A stretch of 64,000 nt of DNA from Lamellibrachia satsuma (taxonomy: Eukaryota > Annelida > Polychaeta > Sabellida > Siboglinidae). The DNA is taken from NCBI GenBank assembly GCA_033239005.1, contig BSQZ01000018.1:3597036-3661035 (forward strand), given 5' to 3'. The stretch's first letter is position 1, and the number at the start of each line of letters is the position of its first letter. The notes under the pieces were generated by a model that worked only from the letters and a program-made list of their open reading frames with translations, made no database searches and was not told where the DNA came from. A program made the position numbers and the translations under genes. This document shows, piece after piece, positions 11,101 through 33,800 of the stretch.

Positions 11101-14100
11101 AACTGAAGCTATTTAGCATCGTATGATACCTCCATATTGTACATTTTCTTTATTGCCTAGATAGCCAAATGAATGACTGAATTTGAATGAAGTACATTTC
11201 AACAAATAACCAAATTTGAAGAAGTAAAACATCCTCCTTGTTTTTCTAGTATCCTGAGGGCTACTTGGAGAATCTGAGGGAGAAGGAGGCGGCACTAGAG
11301 GCAGCGGAAGCTGAAAATGGTGGTGGGAAGAAAAGGAAACGGAAGAGCAAGGTGGAGAGCGAAGGTAGAAAACCACTAAATTACATATACATTTTCTTGA
11401 TTTTGTAACTTTTTATCAAATATAAGGTTCTGGCTATGCTGGATTTGCTGGTATCATGTTATTTCTTTGAACTTAATTTGACCTATTTACGAAGTTTCCT
11501 GTTTGTTAATCCAGAACTGTCACATGATCATAAAATAACCAAAGGAAGAATTCACAATATCGAACACTGGGCTCATTTTAACATATTTTATCAGTTAACC
11601 ATTTAGCTATTGTGATTGGTGAAACGTCTTCCATTTTTTAGTCACACTTAATATTTTTTGTCATTGGCGTGAGCCTAGATGCAGCAGCGTAGATGCTGAA
11701 AGTTATTATTTCACATCACTGAATATGCTTTCATCATGTTGTCAGAGGAGGAAATTGTCTCAAAGTCACCGAATCCAAAGAAGAGGAAGTCAACTGGATA
11801 CAAAGTTGATGCCAACGTCGCTAAACTTATAAAAGCTGACTCAGAAAATGAGAAAGTGTGGCAAGAGGCACTGAAAACCACGAGCGAGGGACCACAGGTA
11901 TGTTCATGGACATAACATGTAAGGCTCTTGTGGGCTTGCAGGTTATTCAGCTGAAAGTCCTAGTGACTGTTGTACTAGAGGTCCTAGTTACTGTCTTGAT
12001 GAATTAGAGTTGTCATAGATCTTGGCCATAGGTTCATATCACATGAGAGGCACGGTAGTGTAGTAGATAGCACATCCGGTTTACATGCCAGAGTTGGTTA
12101 GGATGTACTAAGCTGAAATCGTAGTCGTTGAGATCATATATTTTTGTGATTTTACATCTTTCTCCGTGGTTGTTGTCGTCAAAACTATCATGTTGCTGAC
12201 ATATTTAAATTGCGTAACCATAGTACTAGTACGAAACATTGCTTCTTGATGTCAACGTTCTTTAAAAACTCCCAATTTAATTGTATACATCGCCAATGTT
12301 CGTCTGTTTTTAAACTAAATATGAATTCGCCATGACATGCCCGCAGCAAAAATGAGGCTTAATCTTATTGGAGCGAAAATATTTTTGTCTTCGTAGATTA
12401 CTTGGTTTAAAAGAGGTTCCGTTTTTGCAGACAACAACAGCGTTCGATGCCAAACCAGGATTATGTTTGTTACTATCTAGTCATATTTAGTCTAGTCAGT
12501 TTCTAACTATTGTCACTTGCTAGCTGTCAGAAGAAATAGCCAGTATTGTGTTGCGCTGTGTAGTTTAAATATAGCCCTGTTGGTGAGCTGACTCGGGCGT
12601 TCTTGCCGCAGAGTCAGGATCGGGTTGATCCGGGCGTTCTGACCACGAGAGGGTTAAAACTCCAACCTCAACAGATTTAGCATATCGCAAATCCGGTTTG
12701 TTTATGTAGTGTGTGTTTATGTATCATCTGCAGTCGATTTAATAAAAAATGCCTATTTTTTTCAAATCGGCAAAAGAATTTACTTTAGTCGTTAGATCTG
12801 ATAAGGCTCAAAATAGTGGATATCTAAAATGGTAAACAATGTGCGGGCCAATGCCGATCAAGGACATGACTTCCATCCTCTTGACCAACTTACAAAATTT
12901 CACCGGGGTGAAATTTATGAGTTTTCAGTATTTCCATGTTCACTTTGCCTGATGTTTGACCAATCATTAAGTAATTTAATAGTTTTTCTGATGAATTCAC
13001 ACAAAAAAACTACATACAAAAGTTGCACAAATCAACTAGCATGTTGCAATGGATACTAGGTAGGTTTGATTTTTGGCAAAATGAATTTGAAATGAGACTA
13101 GCAAAAAAAAATATTGAGGAGGGACCTTTATTGTCTAAACTAAAACATTTTGATATCATTGCAGCTACCAGCCCACTTTGTCTACCATGTAGGTGGCCCT
13201 GATAATACACTGTGATATGAATGTTTCATGATTTTATAAAATCAAATGGTGAAACAAGCCAAGATGTGTATTTGTGTCTTGTAGAAGTTCCTGGAACATG
13301 TCAGCGAGATGTTCATGTGTATTTGCTGCCAGGAGATTGTGTTCAAACCAATCACCACCTCTTGTAAACACAACATCTGTAAGGTAAGAATCACAGCCAC
13401 ATATCTACATTTAATTACTGTTTCTTTTATTTAATTGTATTTACTTTATGAAGTAAAATTTTAGACATTTTACTTGCCATAAAATAATCTTATCATCTGA
13501 TGCTTTTCAGCGTTTAATTATATAATAAACTAAAATTATTAACAATGTACAGTGGAACATTTTATTGTTTTCCGAAGTTTACTGGTCACTGTCCTAAACA
13601 TGACTAGTGCATGACTTCGTACTGCTATTGACATGATCAGCGTCGCTTTTGATGGACGAATGCCGATCGGATTTGATACCTCGTCCCTTCCTACTGGCCA
13701 TTTCTTTTTTGTTCTCGAACATATCGAGAAATTTCCTACTTTTAAAAAATTGTCCCAACTTGGGTTGGGCCAACATCGTACCGTTCAGCCAACTGCAGAT
13801 GGCTTTTGCCATTGCTATCTAGTAGCTATCTAGTATCTATCTAGTATCTATCTAGTAGCTATGTTCAAATGGATTTTTGCTTTTAAACTAAGTTAATGTC
13901 TCTTTCGCTTTCACTTTTATTTCGCATGCACTGTTCGTAAATCACACTGTGTGGTCTTCATTTATTGGTAATTTGGCATCATTGTATAAACGTCTCACTA
14001 TAGAAAAAATTTGTTGGTGATCATCTGTAAAAAAAGGGATTTTATTCGACTCGTCCCACTGCCTGGCAATGGTTACGTAACTCTTTGGCACCATATTGTT

Positions 14101-14731
14101 AGTGTCGAAGCCGAGCCAATGTATTTTTCTGTGCAATCTACTCACCCCCTAACAATCTCAACTCAAAGTATTACTTTTGATGACGGGGCCTTGCTTGTTT
14201 TATTGTTTTCCGAAGCTTAGTAAACACGCCAAGTGCATGGGTTAGTCTTGTTGGTGTTGCCTTTGATGGACAGACGGGTGGCTGGGAAGCTGATAATGCC
14301 TGCCATGACTGACTAGCTGCGGGAAGAATTTAGCCTTTTGCGCTGGGTTACTGATCATATTCCTGAATAACGAATTGACTATTAGTGGGACTAATGTCCT
14401 ATTCTTTACTATGGAAATCATTTGGGACTGAGCCAGGGTGACCGTAATCACGAGGTGACCGTACCACTGAAGTGCGAGTGTAATTGAATAATGTAACCAA
14501 CTGGTTATGTGAGTTTTAGTTTCAATTAGTGACATGCTGAAATCCAGAAATCACGTTGAATGAATAAGGATGTCTTTGTTGTAGCCCTGTCTACAGAGAT
14601 CGTTCAAGGCGGAGGTATATTCATGTCCTGCGTGTCGCACAGAGCTGGACAAGGACTGTTCAATGGGTGTGAACAAGATGCTGTCTTCTGTCCTCAATAA
14701 GTTGTTTCCTGGCTATGAGAGTGGACGTTAG
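5149..14731 (+). CDS. UHRF1: UHRF1/UHRF2-type E3 ubiquitin ligase, C-terminal 522 residues
   Basis: Twelve exons: 5149-5273, 5525-5711, 6567-6690, 7145-7252, 7830-7934, 9297-9403, 9633-9795, 10680-10817, 11250-11364, 11746-11897, 13285-13383, 14585-14731 (TAG). All phases agree. Visible domains, in residues of this 522-residue part: the last strand of the tandem Tudor module ([16 protein letters not shown], 13-28); pre-PHD and PHD Cys/His cluster (48-109); SRA domain (about 142-340) with [18 protein letters not shown] and the NKR finger at 235-237; a basic linker ([11 protein letters not shown]); and a C3HC4 RING (Cys453 to Cys491, CICC to CPAC), ending LFPGYESGR. In the family, PHD reads unmodified histone H3 Arg2, SRA flips hemimethylated cytosine, and RING ubiquitinates H3 to recruit DNMT1 in the nucleus. 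The ubiquitin-like and most Tudor exons are not seen; they probably lie before position 1. The vertebrate UHRF1/UHRF2 split cannot be applied here. Confidence 0.96.
5278..5366 (-). repeat. tRNA-derived SINE-like fragment
   Basis: Read on the minus strand, this begins GGGGCACGGTGG, then GTGGTTAGAACATAGGACTC (box A-like), then CCGGGTTCGGATAC (box B-like). The spacing is that of a tRNA head. It sits immediately inside a UHRF1 intron, after the donor at 5274. A second, more decayed relative lies near 12046. It is too divergent to be a functional tRNA, and no acceptor-stem closure is visible. Confidence 0.45.
8500..9125. repeat. 35-bp direct repeats bracketing about 590 bp of intron
   Basis: The same 35 bases, beginning GATGTATGTTGAATCATT, occur at 8500-8534 and 9091-9125. 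They enclose intron sequence and the 49-bp minisatellite. The repeats are identical by eye. This could be a recombination or duplication footprint or an insertion flank; I see no transposon ends. Confidence 0.75.
8728..8923. repeat. 49-bp minisatellite, 4 copies
   Basis: Units start at 8728, 8777, 8826 and 8875, each beginning TTAATCTGCCAGGGG. It lies within the UHRF1 intron between the exons at 7934 and 9297. Confidence 0.93.
9806..10366 (-). mobile_element. Penelope-like retroelement fragment (reverse transcriptase C-terminal part)
   Basis: On the minus strand the upstream part reads [13 protein letters not shown], the catalytic YVDD box of a reverse transcriptase. It is followed by [34 protein letters not shown] and [20 protein letters not shown], the conserved thumb/C-terminal blocks of Penelope-like elements. 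A frame change near 10215-10225 separates the YVDD block from the longer downstream frame, which starts near 10165. The expected GIY-YIG endonuclease that follows these blocks is absent, so the copy is truncated and dead. It lies antisense in the UHRF1 intron between the exons at 9795 and 10680. Confidence 0.8.
10611..10679 (+). repeat. Upstream copy of a UHRF1 exon start and its 3' splice site
   Basis: CAG then GTGGTCAACTATTGG at 10611 mimics the true junction CAG then GTGGTCAAGTATTGG at 10677-10680, 66 bp downstream. Translation of 10614-10679 in the exon frame is open for 22 codons. It starts VVNYWSNK against the true VVKYWPNK. If the upstream acceptor were used, the SRA domain would gain 22 residues without a frame change. 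Confidence 0.8.
12046..12130 (+). repeat. Decayed tRNA-like SINE fragment
   Basis: Starts GAGGCACGGTAGTGTAGTAG and continues with GATAGCAC and GTTGGTTAGGATG blocks. Order and spacing are similar to the tRNA-like sequence at 5278-5366, including the shared GGCACGGT start. It lies in the UHRF1 intron between the exons at 11897 and 13285. Confidence 0.35.
13559..14540. repeat. Unclassified intronic repeat with two related halves
   Basis: The phrase TTTTATTGTTTTCCGAAG occurs near 13559 and again near 14197. Each is followed by related sequence around TTTGATGGAC(G/A), at about 13649 and 14265. Minus-strand reading gives short protein-like stretches ([20 protein letters not shown]) that I cannot assign with confidence. 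An 11-bp simple repeat (CTATCTAGTAG-like, 13814-13862) lies inside. It is probably an old element in the UHRF1 intron before the last exon. Confidence 0.4.
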
Positions 14732-16040
14732 CTCAGCGCTTGCACCCACAACCAGCACAGGGCTTGTTGCAACGGTTAGCACCTCACTTGTGTCTGGTTT
14801 GGTAGGCAATAAACCAGATGCTTGGATTTTCTGCCTCAAATGCAATAGTAGTGTTTTGCTGCTAAGCTCTCAATATATTTATGTGAACAAAATTAGCAAG
14901 AAAATAGTTTCTTTAGGGTCATCATAAGTTAACTGCTATTTATTCATCCCAAACCACCAAAATTTATTAGTGACAACAGCCAGCAAGAAGACTTACACTA
15001 AAGCGTTTTTAGTATGAACAGCAATTTGATGCCTTCCTAAAACAATGTTGCACGGCTAGGTTTGGAAAATCTTTTTATTATGTATAAATTATTGTTTTAG
15101 CAGGTTTTGCATGTACCAGTATTTGGTGTAACGTTTTCATGTGTTGGAACGTGTAAATAATACTTGCATTTATGTCCAAATTGATTACCTCTGTCTGCCG
15201 ATCAATGCACAAGATGTCACTCAGATATGTCATGCTTTCAGTACCAGGTTTTTCTCTGTTGGAACACTGTTTAATGTTTTGTTTGTTTATATTACCATCT
15301 TCTACTTTTGTTAACAAACGTAACTAGATATAGTTTGTGCCATATGCATAAATTACACACATGCTTTTCGTAACATTGAATAATCTGGTTGGGTTTTTCG
15401 CATGTTAATTTTTGCCACAAGGCAGTGCCAACTGCTTGGTTAATCAGGTCTACAAGCACTCGTGGAAGGGAAGGAAGTTGGGGCTGAGTCTGGGACCTTG
15501 TGGGTAGTGCATACTCTGTATGTTTTACATGTTTATACCTCACTGCTTACCTCGTAGTTCTAGTTAAAATGTTTAGTTTTTAGCAATGTTTTTGTCGTAC
15601 ACCATGTTCCATTTAGACATTTGCAGAAACCTTTATAGTGGCTAGAATGTTTATTTTATCAGCTATTCAGTTTAAGGGTAATCTGCGTTTTATTCATGCA
15701 TATATTCTATCATGGGATAGCAGCAGTAAATAAACTGGGGTTCACTGATAAACTTATTAAATGAAGTCATTTCACATTGAACAGTCCAGCCATACAGAAT
15801 GGACAATGGCTAATCAGTAACCTGACTTAGAGAATTTATTTGAGACCTAATATTTGATGTTGTGTAAAACAATGAAATGTACAGCCTACAAACAAGGCAT
15901 ATTATGTATTTTCAACGGTGATGAATTACCCACTACCTGGTGCTACAAAACAAACTTGACTGAGAGTTAAAAGCCCAGAGATGTTTTATTGTATTACTAA
16001 TTGCTGTTGTATTTGTTTTCTTAGTGTCAATAAAATAATC
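14732..16040 (+). other. UHRF1 3' untranslated region
   Basis: AT-rich, with no coding homology. An AATAAA at 16029-16034 is the most plausible polyadenylation signal. The ORFs in this stretch lack any family signature. The convergent CMPK1 3' end begins a few hundred bases further on. Confidence 0.5.
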
Positions 16041-18274
16041 AAGGACATTTTCTGGTTATGGTTATTGGGTGGGTGACGATAACCGAGTGTGATGAAGTTC
16101 CAGTTGTTTTATTGCTGTGCAGGTTAGTGGCACAAGTGAATAACAAAACTGACATGGATACACAGCAAAAAACTCATTAACGGGAAGTGAAAAACATTTT
16201 ATATATAATAAATATTAACTAGACTTGACTTTCTTATTTTTAACATGGTTGTAATATGCATCATAAGAACACGTCCAGTTATATTACCTCAATGTCGTAA
16301 CATCTAATAAAATTAATTGATGCGACAACACAACACTTGCCAGGAAGCCGTAGAGTATTTCAAGGGAAAGTTGAAGATCTGACCACCGAGGCCACCGTCT
16401 ACGGTCAGGAAGAACCTAAGTAAACCTAAGTAAATATACACAACACAATAATTATGTAGAATGACAGAAGTTTTAATGATTTCATGCAGTGATATGTAAC
16501 TTATAAGCACAACCAAAGATTGTGAAAGCATGCATTGTCGTCTGTTTTGGGATTCCTGCTTGACTAAATCTGTAGACTGTTAGCTACAGTGTTTCATACA
16601 TATTCAATTATACACTTTATTCACAAAAGTACAGAGCCATTCAGTTGTTGATCATAATAAGGTATTTTATAAGCAAATTCTAAGGTAGGCCATCAGTCGA
16701 GATAAACAAGTGACACAGCACACGTTTACAGCATTGATTCACCAACATGATTGAACTAGATCATATGCTACACTGTTTTGGAACTTAGAAATTGGTCTGC
16801 CGTTCCAGATCAATTTTGGCAAACGTAAAACAAAAATGGTTTGCATATAAAAATAATACTTGTGCTTTCAACGTTACACTGATGCAGTGCCGCTTTCATA
16901 ATTCTTAAGTCAATATGCAACTAAAGCTTTTGCCCCTTGCAAATATGCAAGATTCATTCGTAACACAGCAAGATGGCATGACACCATAATTCAGACACAA
17001 CACATCTTGATGGTATTGCACATTAATTCATATTACATAACTTGTAATTTATGTAAGCATGACATTGCTAATGCTAAAACTTAATTTTCATCCTGTTTTC
17101 TGTTCATATAGGAAATATATTATAATGGTCAACTGCATGCCCAACTACCAAATGATCAGTTCAAACATATCTTGAAAATAAATTCAATCATCCCAAGTTC
17201 TCTCTTCAATGATCCGATAAAAATAGCCATCCTAAAACAATAAACCACATTCAATTTGGAAAACTACACAATTCTAACCTCGAAGTGAAACCATTGGAAA
17301 GCTTATTGGCTGAATGAAACAAACTGAAAAGTATTTGCTTATAACATATCTACATAGTTTTTACTCATAAAACAAGATAGCAATTAATTGTCTATTGTAA
17401 ATGGATAATTGTGTAGTAAATTTGGTCAGGCAATTTTCTAAAAAGGTATCAATTTATTTTTTATGAACATACATTCTTGTTATAAGGTAACACAGGTACA
17501 GTTTAACTCTAAGCTTAAGTTTCCAATTGTTTCACTAAGATACCCTTTTGTTTATTGCCAAATGTGAAAGAGAGCAACCATTATATCTTGTTGGGTTGGG
17601 CTTTTTTAATTCCTTATGCCCCATAATTATTAATAAATTTATAATTATAATATCATGAGAATAACAAGAAAAAATAATAATGTTTTAATATTAAAACAAA
17701 TCTGACTTGAAAGGAAAGCCCAGCCTGCCGTGATATAGTAATGGCCACTCCCTAACATGTCACTAGGTGGTGTTAGTGAGGGACACCTGACTGCTCCACT
17801 ACCACATTATATCATCTCCATTATACATATGATATGGAGCTTACAAACATCCTGCCAGTTACATCTAGATGCAGACCTACCATCTCAGTCACACTGACTG
17901 GTTATCTAGCTTACCCAATAATACATAAGAAATTGTACTGAAAATTACTGTGTGTTAAATAAGCTCTACCAGCTTATTTAGTATGCCATTAAATGGAGAT
18001 AATAGCCACAGAAATTAGATAATATAGATAATATAGAGGTAGCAACAGAAATGATCACATCATGCTTTTGGCAAGAAACTTATTCAGTATTACCTATGAT
18101 AGATTCTAAATGTTATAATGAACACATTTTTTAATCTGCAACTACCTAATTGTGTTCGCAGGCCGCTGACAAAACATATAGATACATACAATGCATTTCT
18201 TGCTGAAGTATTACACTCAAAAAGTAGTCTAAAATAGCTTCCTTTGTCGAGAATATTTTCTAGCCAACGATTAA
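16041..18274 (-). other. CMPK1 3' untranslated region and convergent gap
   Basis: No coding homology on either strand. A minus-strand AATAAA (TTTATT on plus, 16617-16622) would give CMPK1 a 3' UTR of about 1.65 kb. The UHRF1 and CMPK1 transcripts would then end only about 0.6 kb apart. Confidence 0.45.
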
Positions 18275-27886
<9,612 letters not shown>

Positions 27887-27888
27887 GG

Positions 27889-30800
27889 ATGGCCAGTGGT
27901 GTTCTAAAGGGAAGCCATGTGGTGGTCAGTGCTGAGTCCATCAGAGCTGGTCAGCAGACTACAAACAGGTAACTACTTCTCTACAGCTGTCCCACTTATT
28001 ATTAATTGCTCTTTCAATTTTGGGAGCGTTACATTGACCATTGAAACAATTTGTGCTTGCTTATGAAAAAAATAGATATCTGCATTATTTCTAAGTTACA
28101 TAGATTTACAATTTATTTAACAGTGCATATTTTATTTAAAATGTAGTAATGAAGTTGTGATAACATGCACCTTTTTATTATTACAAGCAACAATATAACT
28201 CTGATGATTGATGTGCATCGTTAGTGAATGACATTAGCAGTCTGATGGTGAATCCAGTGTGACTGTCTTGATTGTTATTGTGGTCATTATTGTTGTTATG
28301 TTATTGATGACCATTCTGGACTGTACAACATAACGCAAAACGGATTGTCACTTGACTCCATCTAAGACCACTATACTTTGCTATATGCAATCAATAAATG
28401 AAGACATAATATGTCAGTGTTCGTAGCACTGCTGTCACGAGGTGGCTGTGTGTGTGTGAAAGCAATGTTTATTTCAATGTAGGACCAACAAAAAAATGAC
28501 GAGTGGGATAATTCCACTGACGTTTCCGTCGACCCGGGCCATACTGTGGGACCACAGACCAACCGGCCCACCAGCATGGGTTCACTTCGCACACTACAGG
28601 TAAAGTACAGTGTCAGCAAGATCAAAAGTAAAACTGCCTTTCTTATGTACATTTGAGTGATCGTATTCTATGGATTCCAGGAAGTATGTTCAGTGAAACA
28701 TGTTACTGAACTTCTGTGGGAACCATGTGTTGCATTTATATACAAAAACAATACTAGAAATACAAAGACGGGGTAGCCCCCTACTTAACACATGTGATGA
28801 ATTAGCAGTTGGTAATACTGACAAAGCCAATGAATTAAATGGAAAATTTTTTCTGTTTTAATTAAGGACGATACTAAAATATCCACAGTGTTCTCGGATG
28901 GTTCTGAATGGCCTGACATGCAAGATCATCGTAACCATTTCAGTACGACAGGCCGGAGTTCCGGCCTTGCGGTGTGTGACGCTACAGTACGACAGGCTGG
29001 AATTCCGGCATTGGCTACGTTCACCATTTAAATCGCTTTTACTCATAATTATCCACTAAGTGGAGCTACTTGTTATATACGGTTGTCATGGGGAATGAAT
29101 TAGCTATTCAGTAGCGGCAATCGTTTATTATCGCTCAATATAATTTTATGGAGATTTTCACGTTTTTAATGATGGATTATCAAAATCTGCTATGGCCGCA
29201 ACGGCTGACAGCATTACTTCAACTGATGATTTACCGCCATATGTTTTGGAGAGATTATTTGATAGTTTTAGTGACAAATCTTTGTCGGATGTTGACGATC
29301 AAAACAACAATGATGTTGGCGAACTTAGCGACCGAGCCGGAGGCAAAATGGATACTGACAACGGGAGTATTTTCGATGGCTACTCGGACGTCAGTGATGA
29401 TGAATGTGATGGTGTAAATGCTGAGGATGAGCCGCACACTGTACTATCAATGCCGGATGATGTGTAGTTTCATTTTTAAAAAAAAAAGGTGTCTGAAACC
29501 GTCAACATGCAAAGTTTGATTGGAATCAGTCCAGTAGCGACGAATGTGAATATGTTTAAAATACAAATAAATAACTCGTTTTTTACTTTCTCATACTCCA
29601 CAAAATGTACTTTATATTGTATTTTATATCATAGTACACTTCTGTAGCATGATCAACTTAAGTAGTTTACATTAAATATGTATATTGGCATACAACTGCG
29701 TTCAACTGCAGAAACCCTGAAATCGTGGTGGCCATCTTGGATTGCTGGTTACCATGACGACAAAATGTAAAATGATATGGCTCATTTTACTCGCTGAGCA
29801 TCGTACTTTCAGAATATGTATAATATTCCTATTCATAAAATGCATTTTTGTTGCTGAAATCTTGACTTGAAGTGATGCAGTCGATTTGCTTACATATTCC
29901 CTGGGAATGCAGTATTCAGTGGTCACAGTAGATCAGGGCTGTAGTACTGAAATGGTTAATGAAGTTGTGGTTTGGGCAGACCAGTGGCAGCTTCAAGTAG
30001 CTGAACATAAATGCTGTGTACTGCTTCCAAGAGCATCAGCACCACTTCACAGGTCCTGACGCTGTTCACCCTCCTTATACATTACTGTTCACACTCCTCA
30101 TACATTACTGTTCACACTCCTCATACATTACTGTTCACAGTCCTTATACATTACTGTTCACACTCCTCATACATTACTGTTCACACTCCTCATACATTAC
30201 TGTTCACAGTCCTTATACATTACTGTTCACACTCCTTATACATTACTGTTCACACTCCTCATACATTACTGTTCACACTCCTCATACATTACTGTTCACC
30301 CTCCTTATACATTACTGTTCACAGTCCTTATACATTACTGTTCACACTCCTCATACATTACTGTTCACAGTCCTTATACATTACTGTTCACACTCCTCAT
30401 ACATTACTGTTCACACTCCTTATACATTACTCGCCCATGAGATTGACAGAGTCTGTTTGTTCCCAGGAACCCACTGGTTGTGCTGGAGGAGAAGTCTCTG
30501 CGCCTCGCCCACCACTTTGCCGAGCAACAGTCAGACTCCACCAGTTACAGGCATCTGCTGATTGGCTCGATCACCTGTGACACAGGTAGGCATGGGTGTT
30601 ATTTGTGTGGCTGCCTGGTGTAGATCAATCCACCTAACATTTTAAACCCAGTTCTAAGAACATTTTCAGGAGAGGGAAAGGTCGTAAATCTCGAAATGAT
30701 AGACAAAATGACCTTTGTGGCTCAGGACACTGGAAGGTGGCATGCGATTATTTCCGGCCTACGTGACAACTTCGGCACTAGAGGATAGAAGAAGGAAGTT

Positions 30801-33800
30801 CTAAGACCAATACAGTGTATATATTAACTATGGCCGGAACAATACATTACGTCACGTTTCGATATGTATCGTGATACAGAGGTCATGATACGATACATAT
30901 CGCGATACATACTACACTGACTAGAATGATGCAACAACAATAAAACACGTTTATTTATCACGTAGACAAGGCAACACTACAGCAGACGTCATGTCGTCAC
31001 TGACATGAGGTCCAGATTGCACTCGCGCATTGATAAAAATAATCATGTAAATATTTTACATAGATTATAGTTAGATATACATGTGGGAAACATACTACAT
31101 GTTATATTTTTCTATTTTATCGATACACAGGCAGGTGTGGTTTGTGTTGAAAGTTTATTGCTTTACAAAGGTGATGCGAATAATGTTCGCCTATCGCATG
31201 TCATAGTATACCACAATACGGATATTGCATGTGTACCTTACAGTGCAGTGTGTATTGCGATACACCGGCACACCAGCGTATCATGATACACACTGGCCCT
31301 AATATTAACTATTAAGCTTTGCAATTATTATAACACCTAAAAAATGTACCTAAAATTGTAGGCTTAGCTGTTTATCACAACATGTATATATTTGATTTGT
31401 CCTTTTTGTTGCTGTTCATGATGTTGAATAAATTCCTACATATGTTTGTATGTGTTCTTTCTTGTTGCTCCCTTTATCAAGGGGTGAGGCTGGTTCATGA
31501 ACTGCTATGCCACCCCAGTGGTTATCCCTTTCCACCTAGCCCTGTTGGCAGCCTTCTCCCATACGTTTATGTGGGTTGCTAATAAATATCTTACATCTAT
31601 TTTTCACAGGTGTTTTCAGACTGCTGTAAACTGACAGACACTGTTTTTGACCTGAAACTTTCTGTCTGCCCTGTACTAGATGGCGAAGGTGTGACAGTGA
31701 CAATAGACAGGTTCGCCCCGCTGAAGGATGGCAGCGTGGCTCAAGAAGACGTCCTCCCCGGCCAACTTCTTATTGAATGCAGCGTAAGTCAGCTTCATAT
31801 GGCAGACAGTGGGTGCCATCTCTTGCAGTGGGTTCTTTCAATCAGTGTTTTTTCCACAAAACAGGTATTTTCACAGGTATCCACAGGTTGGTGTCATTAA
31901 ACGTTTCATGTTGTGGGTGGTTGTCATGCATCAATGTGTTGAGATGGTCCCTTACATATTTGTACCTCTCAAATTAAGAAGTTAAATTAATTGTAGGACT
32001 GGTGTTTACATTTTTACACTGCTAATATGTTTGAAGGAATGTGGGTCGTGAAATGTAATGGTGCAGCACAGAGGGTTATGGGAGATTTGTTCTGAAAAAT
32101 AGCATAGCTTTTTATTGTACAATTTAGACATAATGATAAACATTTCAAGAAAGACACTCAATTCACAAAGTTTAGAAGTAAGGATGATTAACGCATGTTT
32201 TCTTCAAGATCCTTTTTTGACAATTTTATGGTTTTTGTTACACAAAATGACACCTGTAAACATATGTAAATTGGTATGTTATTTTAAATGCAAAGTTATG
32301 ACAAATAAAGCTGACTTATTGTCAATTAGCTGCAGTTGCAGTCAACAACAAAGTGATTTGTTGCTCTAATATTTTCACCTGTTCCTAATTCTTGTTGCAG
32401 TTGGAGAAGAACAGTGCCAAGCCAAGCGGGTCTGTCGAACACTTGTGTGACTCTCTCAAGGTGAAAATATAGGATCACATCTGTTGTGCTACAATGGCTT
32501 TGTAACAGTAACTACTCATAGCTGTTTCAGTCATAGCTAGGTGCTGCTCATTCACTCAGTATATTTACGACTTGTCAAAACCAGAACAAGTCTGTGTAGA
32601 TGGATAATCAGACTAGGTGCATACTGTAAACCAACATTGGTCATTTGAAAGAATATCATCTAGTATGTTTGGCAACTGCTTATGAAATTCTTGCAGTCAT
32701 TTTCAGAAATGGTTGAACACTGAACTGTTATTGCTAAATACCTCTGACACAAGCTCTTGTACCTCTTACTCACAGTCACACCTAAATACCTCTGACACAA
32801 GCTCTTGTACCTCTTACTTACAGTCACACCTAAATACCTCTGACACAAGCTCTTGTACCTCTTACTCACAGTCACACCTAAATACCTCTGACACAGTCAC
32901 ACCTAAATACCTCTTACTCACAGTCACACCTAAATACCTCTGACACAAGCTCTTGTACCTCTTACTCACAGTCACACCTAAATACCTCTGACACAAGCTC
33001 TTGTACCTCTTACTCACAGTCACACCTAAATACCTCTGACACAAGCTCTTGTACCTCTTACTCACAGTCACACCTAAATACCTCTGACACAAGCTCTTGT
33101 ACCTCTTACTCACAGTCACACCTAAATACCTCTGACACAAGCTCTTGTACCTCTTACTCACAGTCACACCTAATCTGTTTTATCTGGATCACTCTCTATC
33201 AGGGTATCATGGGTTATTGAAATCCTAGAAAGTCATGGATTTTCTAAATTAAATTTTCTAGGTCTGGTAAATGATGGAATTTTATCAAAAGTCATGGAAT
33301 AAAAAAAAAATTATATACAAATTGCCAATATTTTTGGTGAATAGTATGTTAAAGTTTGTAAAAAGATGTAGATTAAATTGTAATTGTGCTTCTAATTGGG
33401 CAGACTGGAACGAGGTATCGGATGATTTTAGCCAATGTAATGCCTTGTTTCAAGGGACCTTGATCTTTAATTTTGTTCATGTGAATGTCGATTGGTTTAA
33501 GTCTTGACAGTAGGTAGTCTGCATTGACCATGGAACTATATTTACAAAAACAGCAGGACCTATTGTGCTCTTCGTTTGATGTCATTGTATTTACCGCTGC
33601 CTTTCAGACACTGCATCGTCATTGCACGGGGAAGACGAAGGTTGACATCAGCGACCTGGTCATCTTGCGCGCCTACTGTGGTTACCATAGCAACCAGCAG
33701 GACTTGCTGTTCCACATAGACTTCAACATGGTTACGCCGGCAGTGAAGTTCAAGGTCACGCCGATTCCGACTGTGCCCATCGTGCCAACGGCACTGTCCA

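Noticed and set aside
30011..30580. Two overlapping plus-strand ORFs of 181-189 codons
   Set aside because: Mostly 23-bp repeat read in rotating frames. The only real coding part is the STIL exon from 30467.
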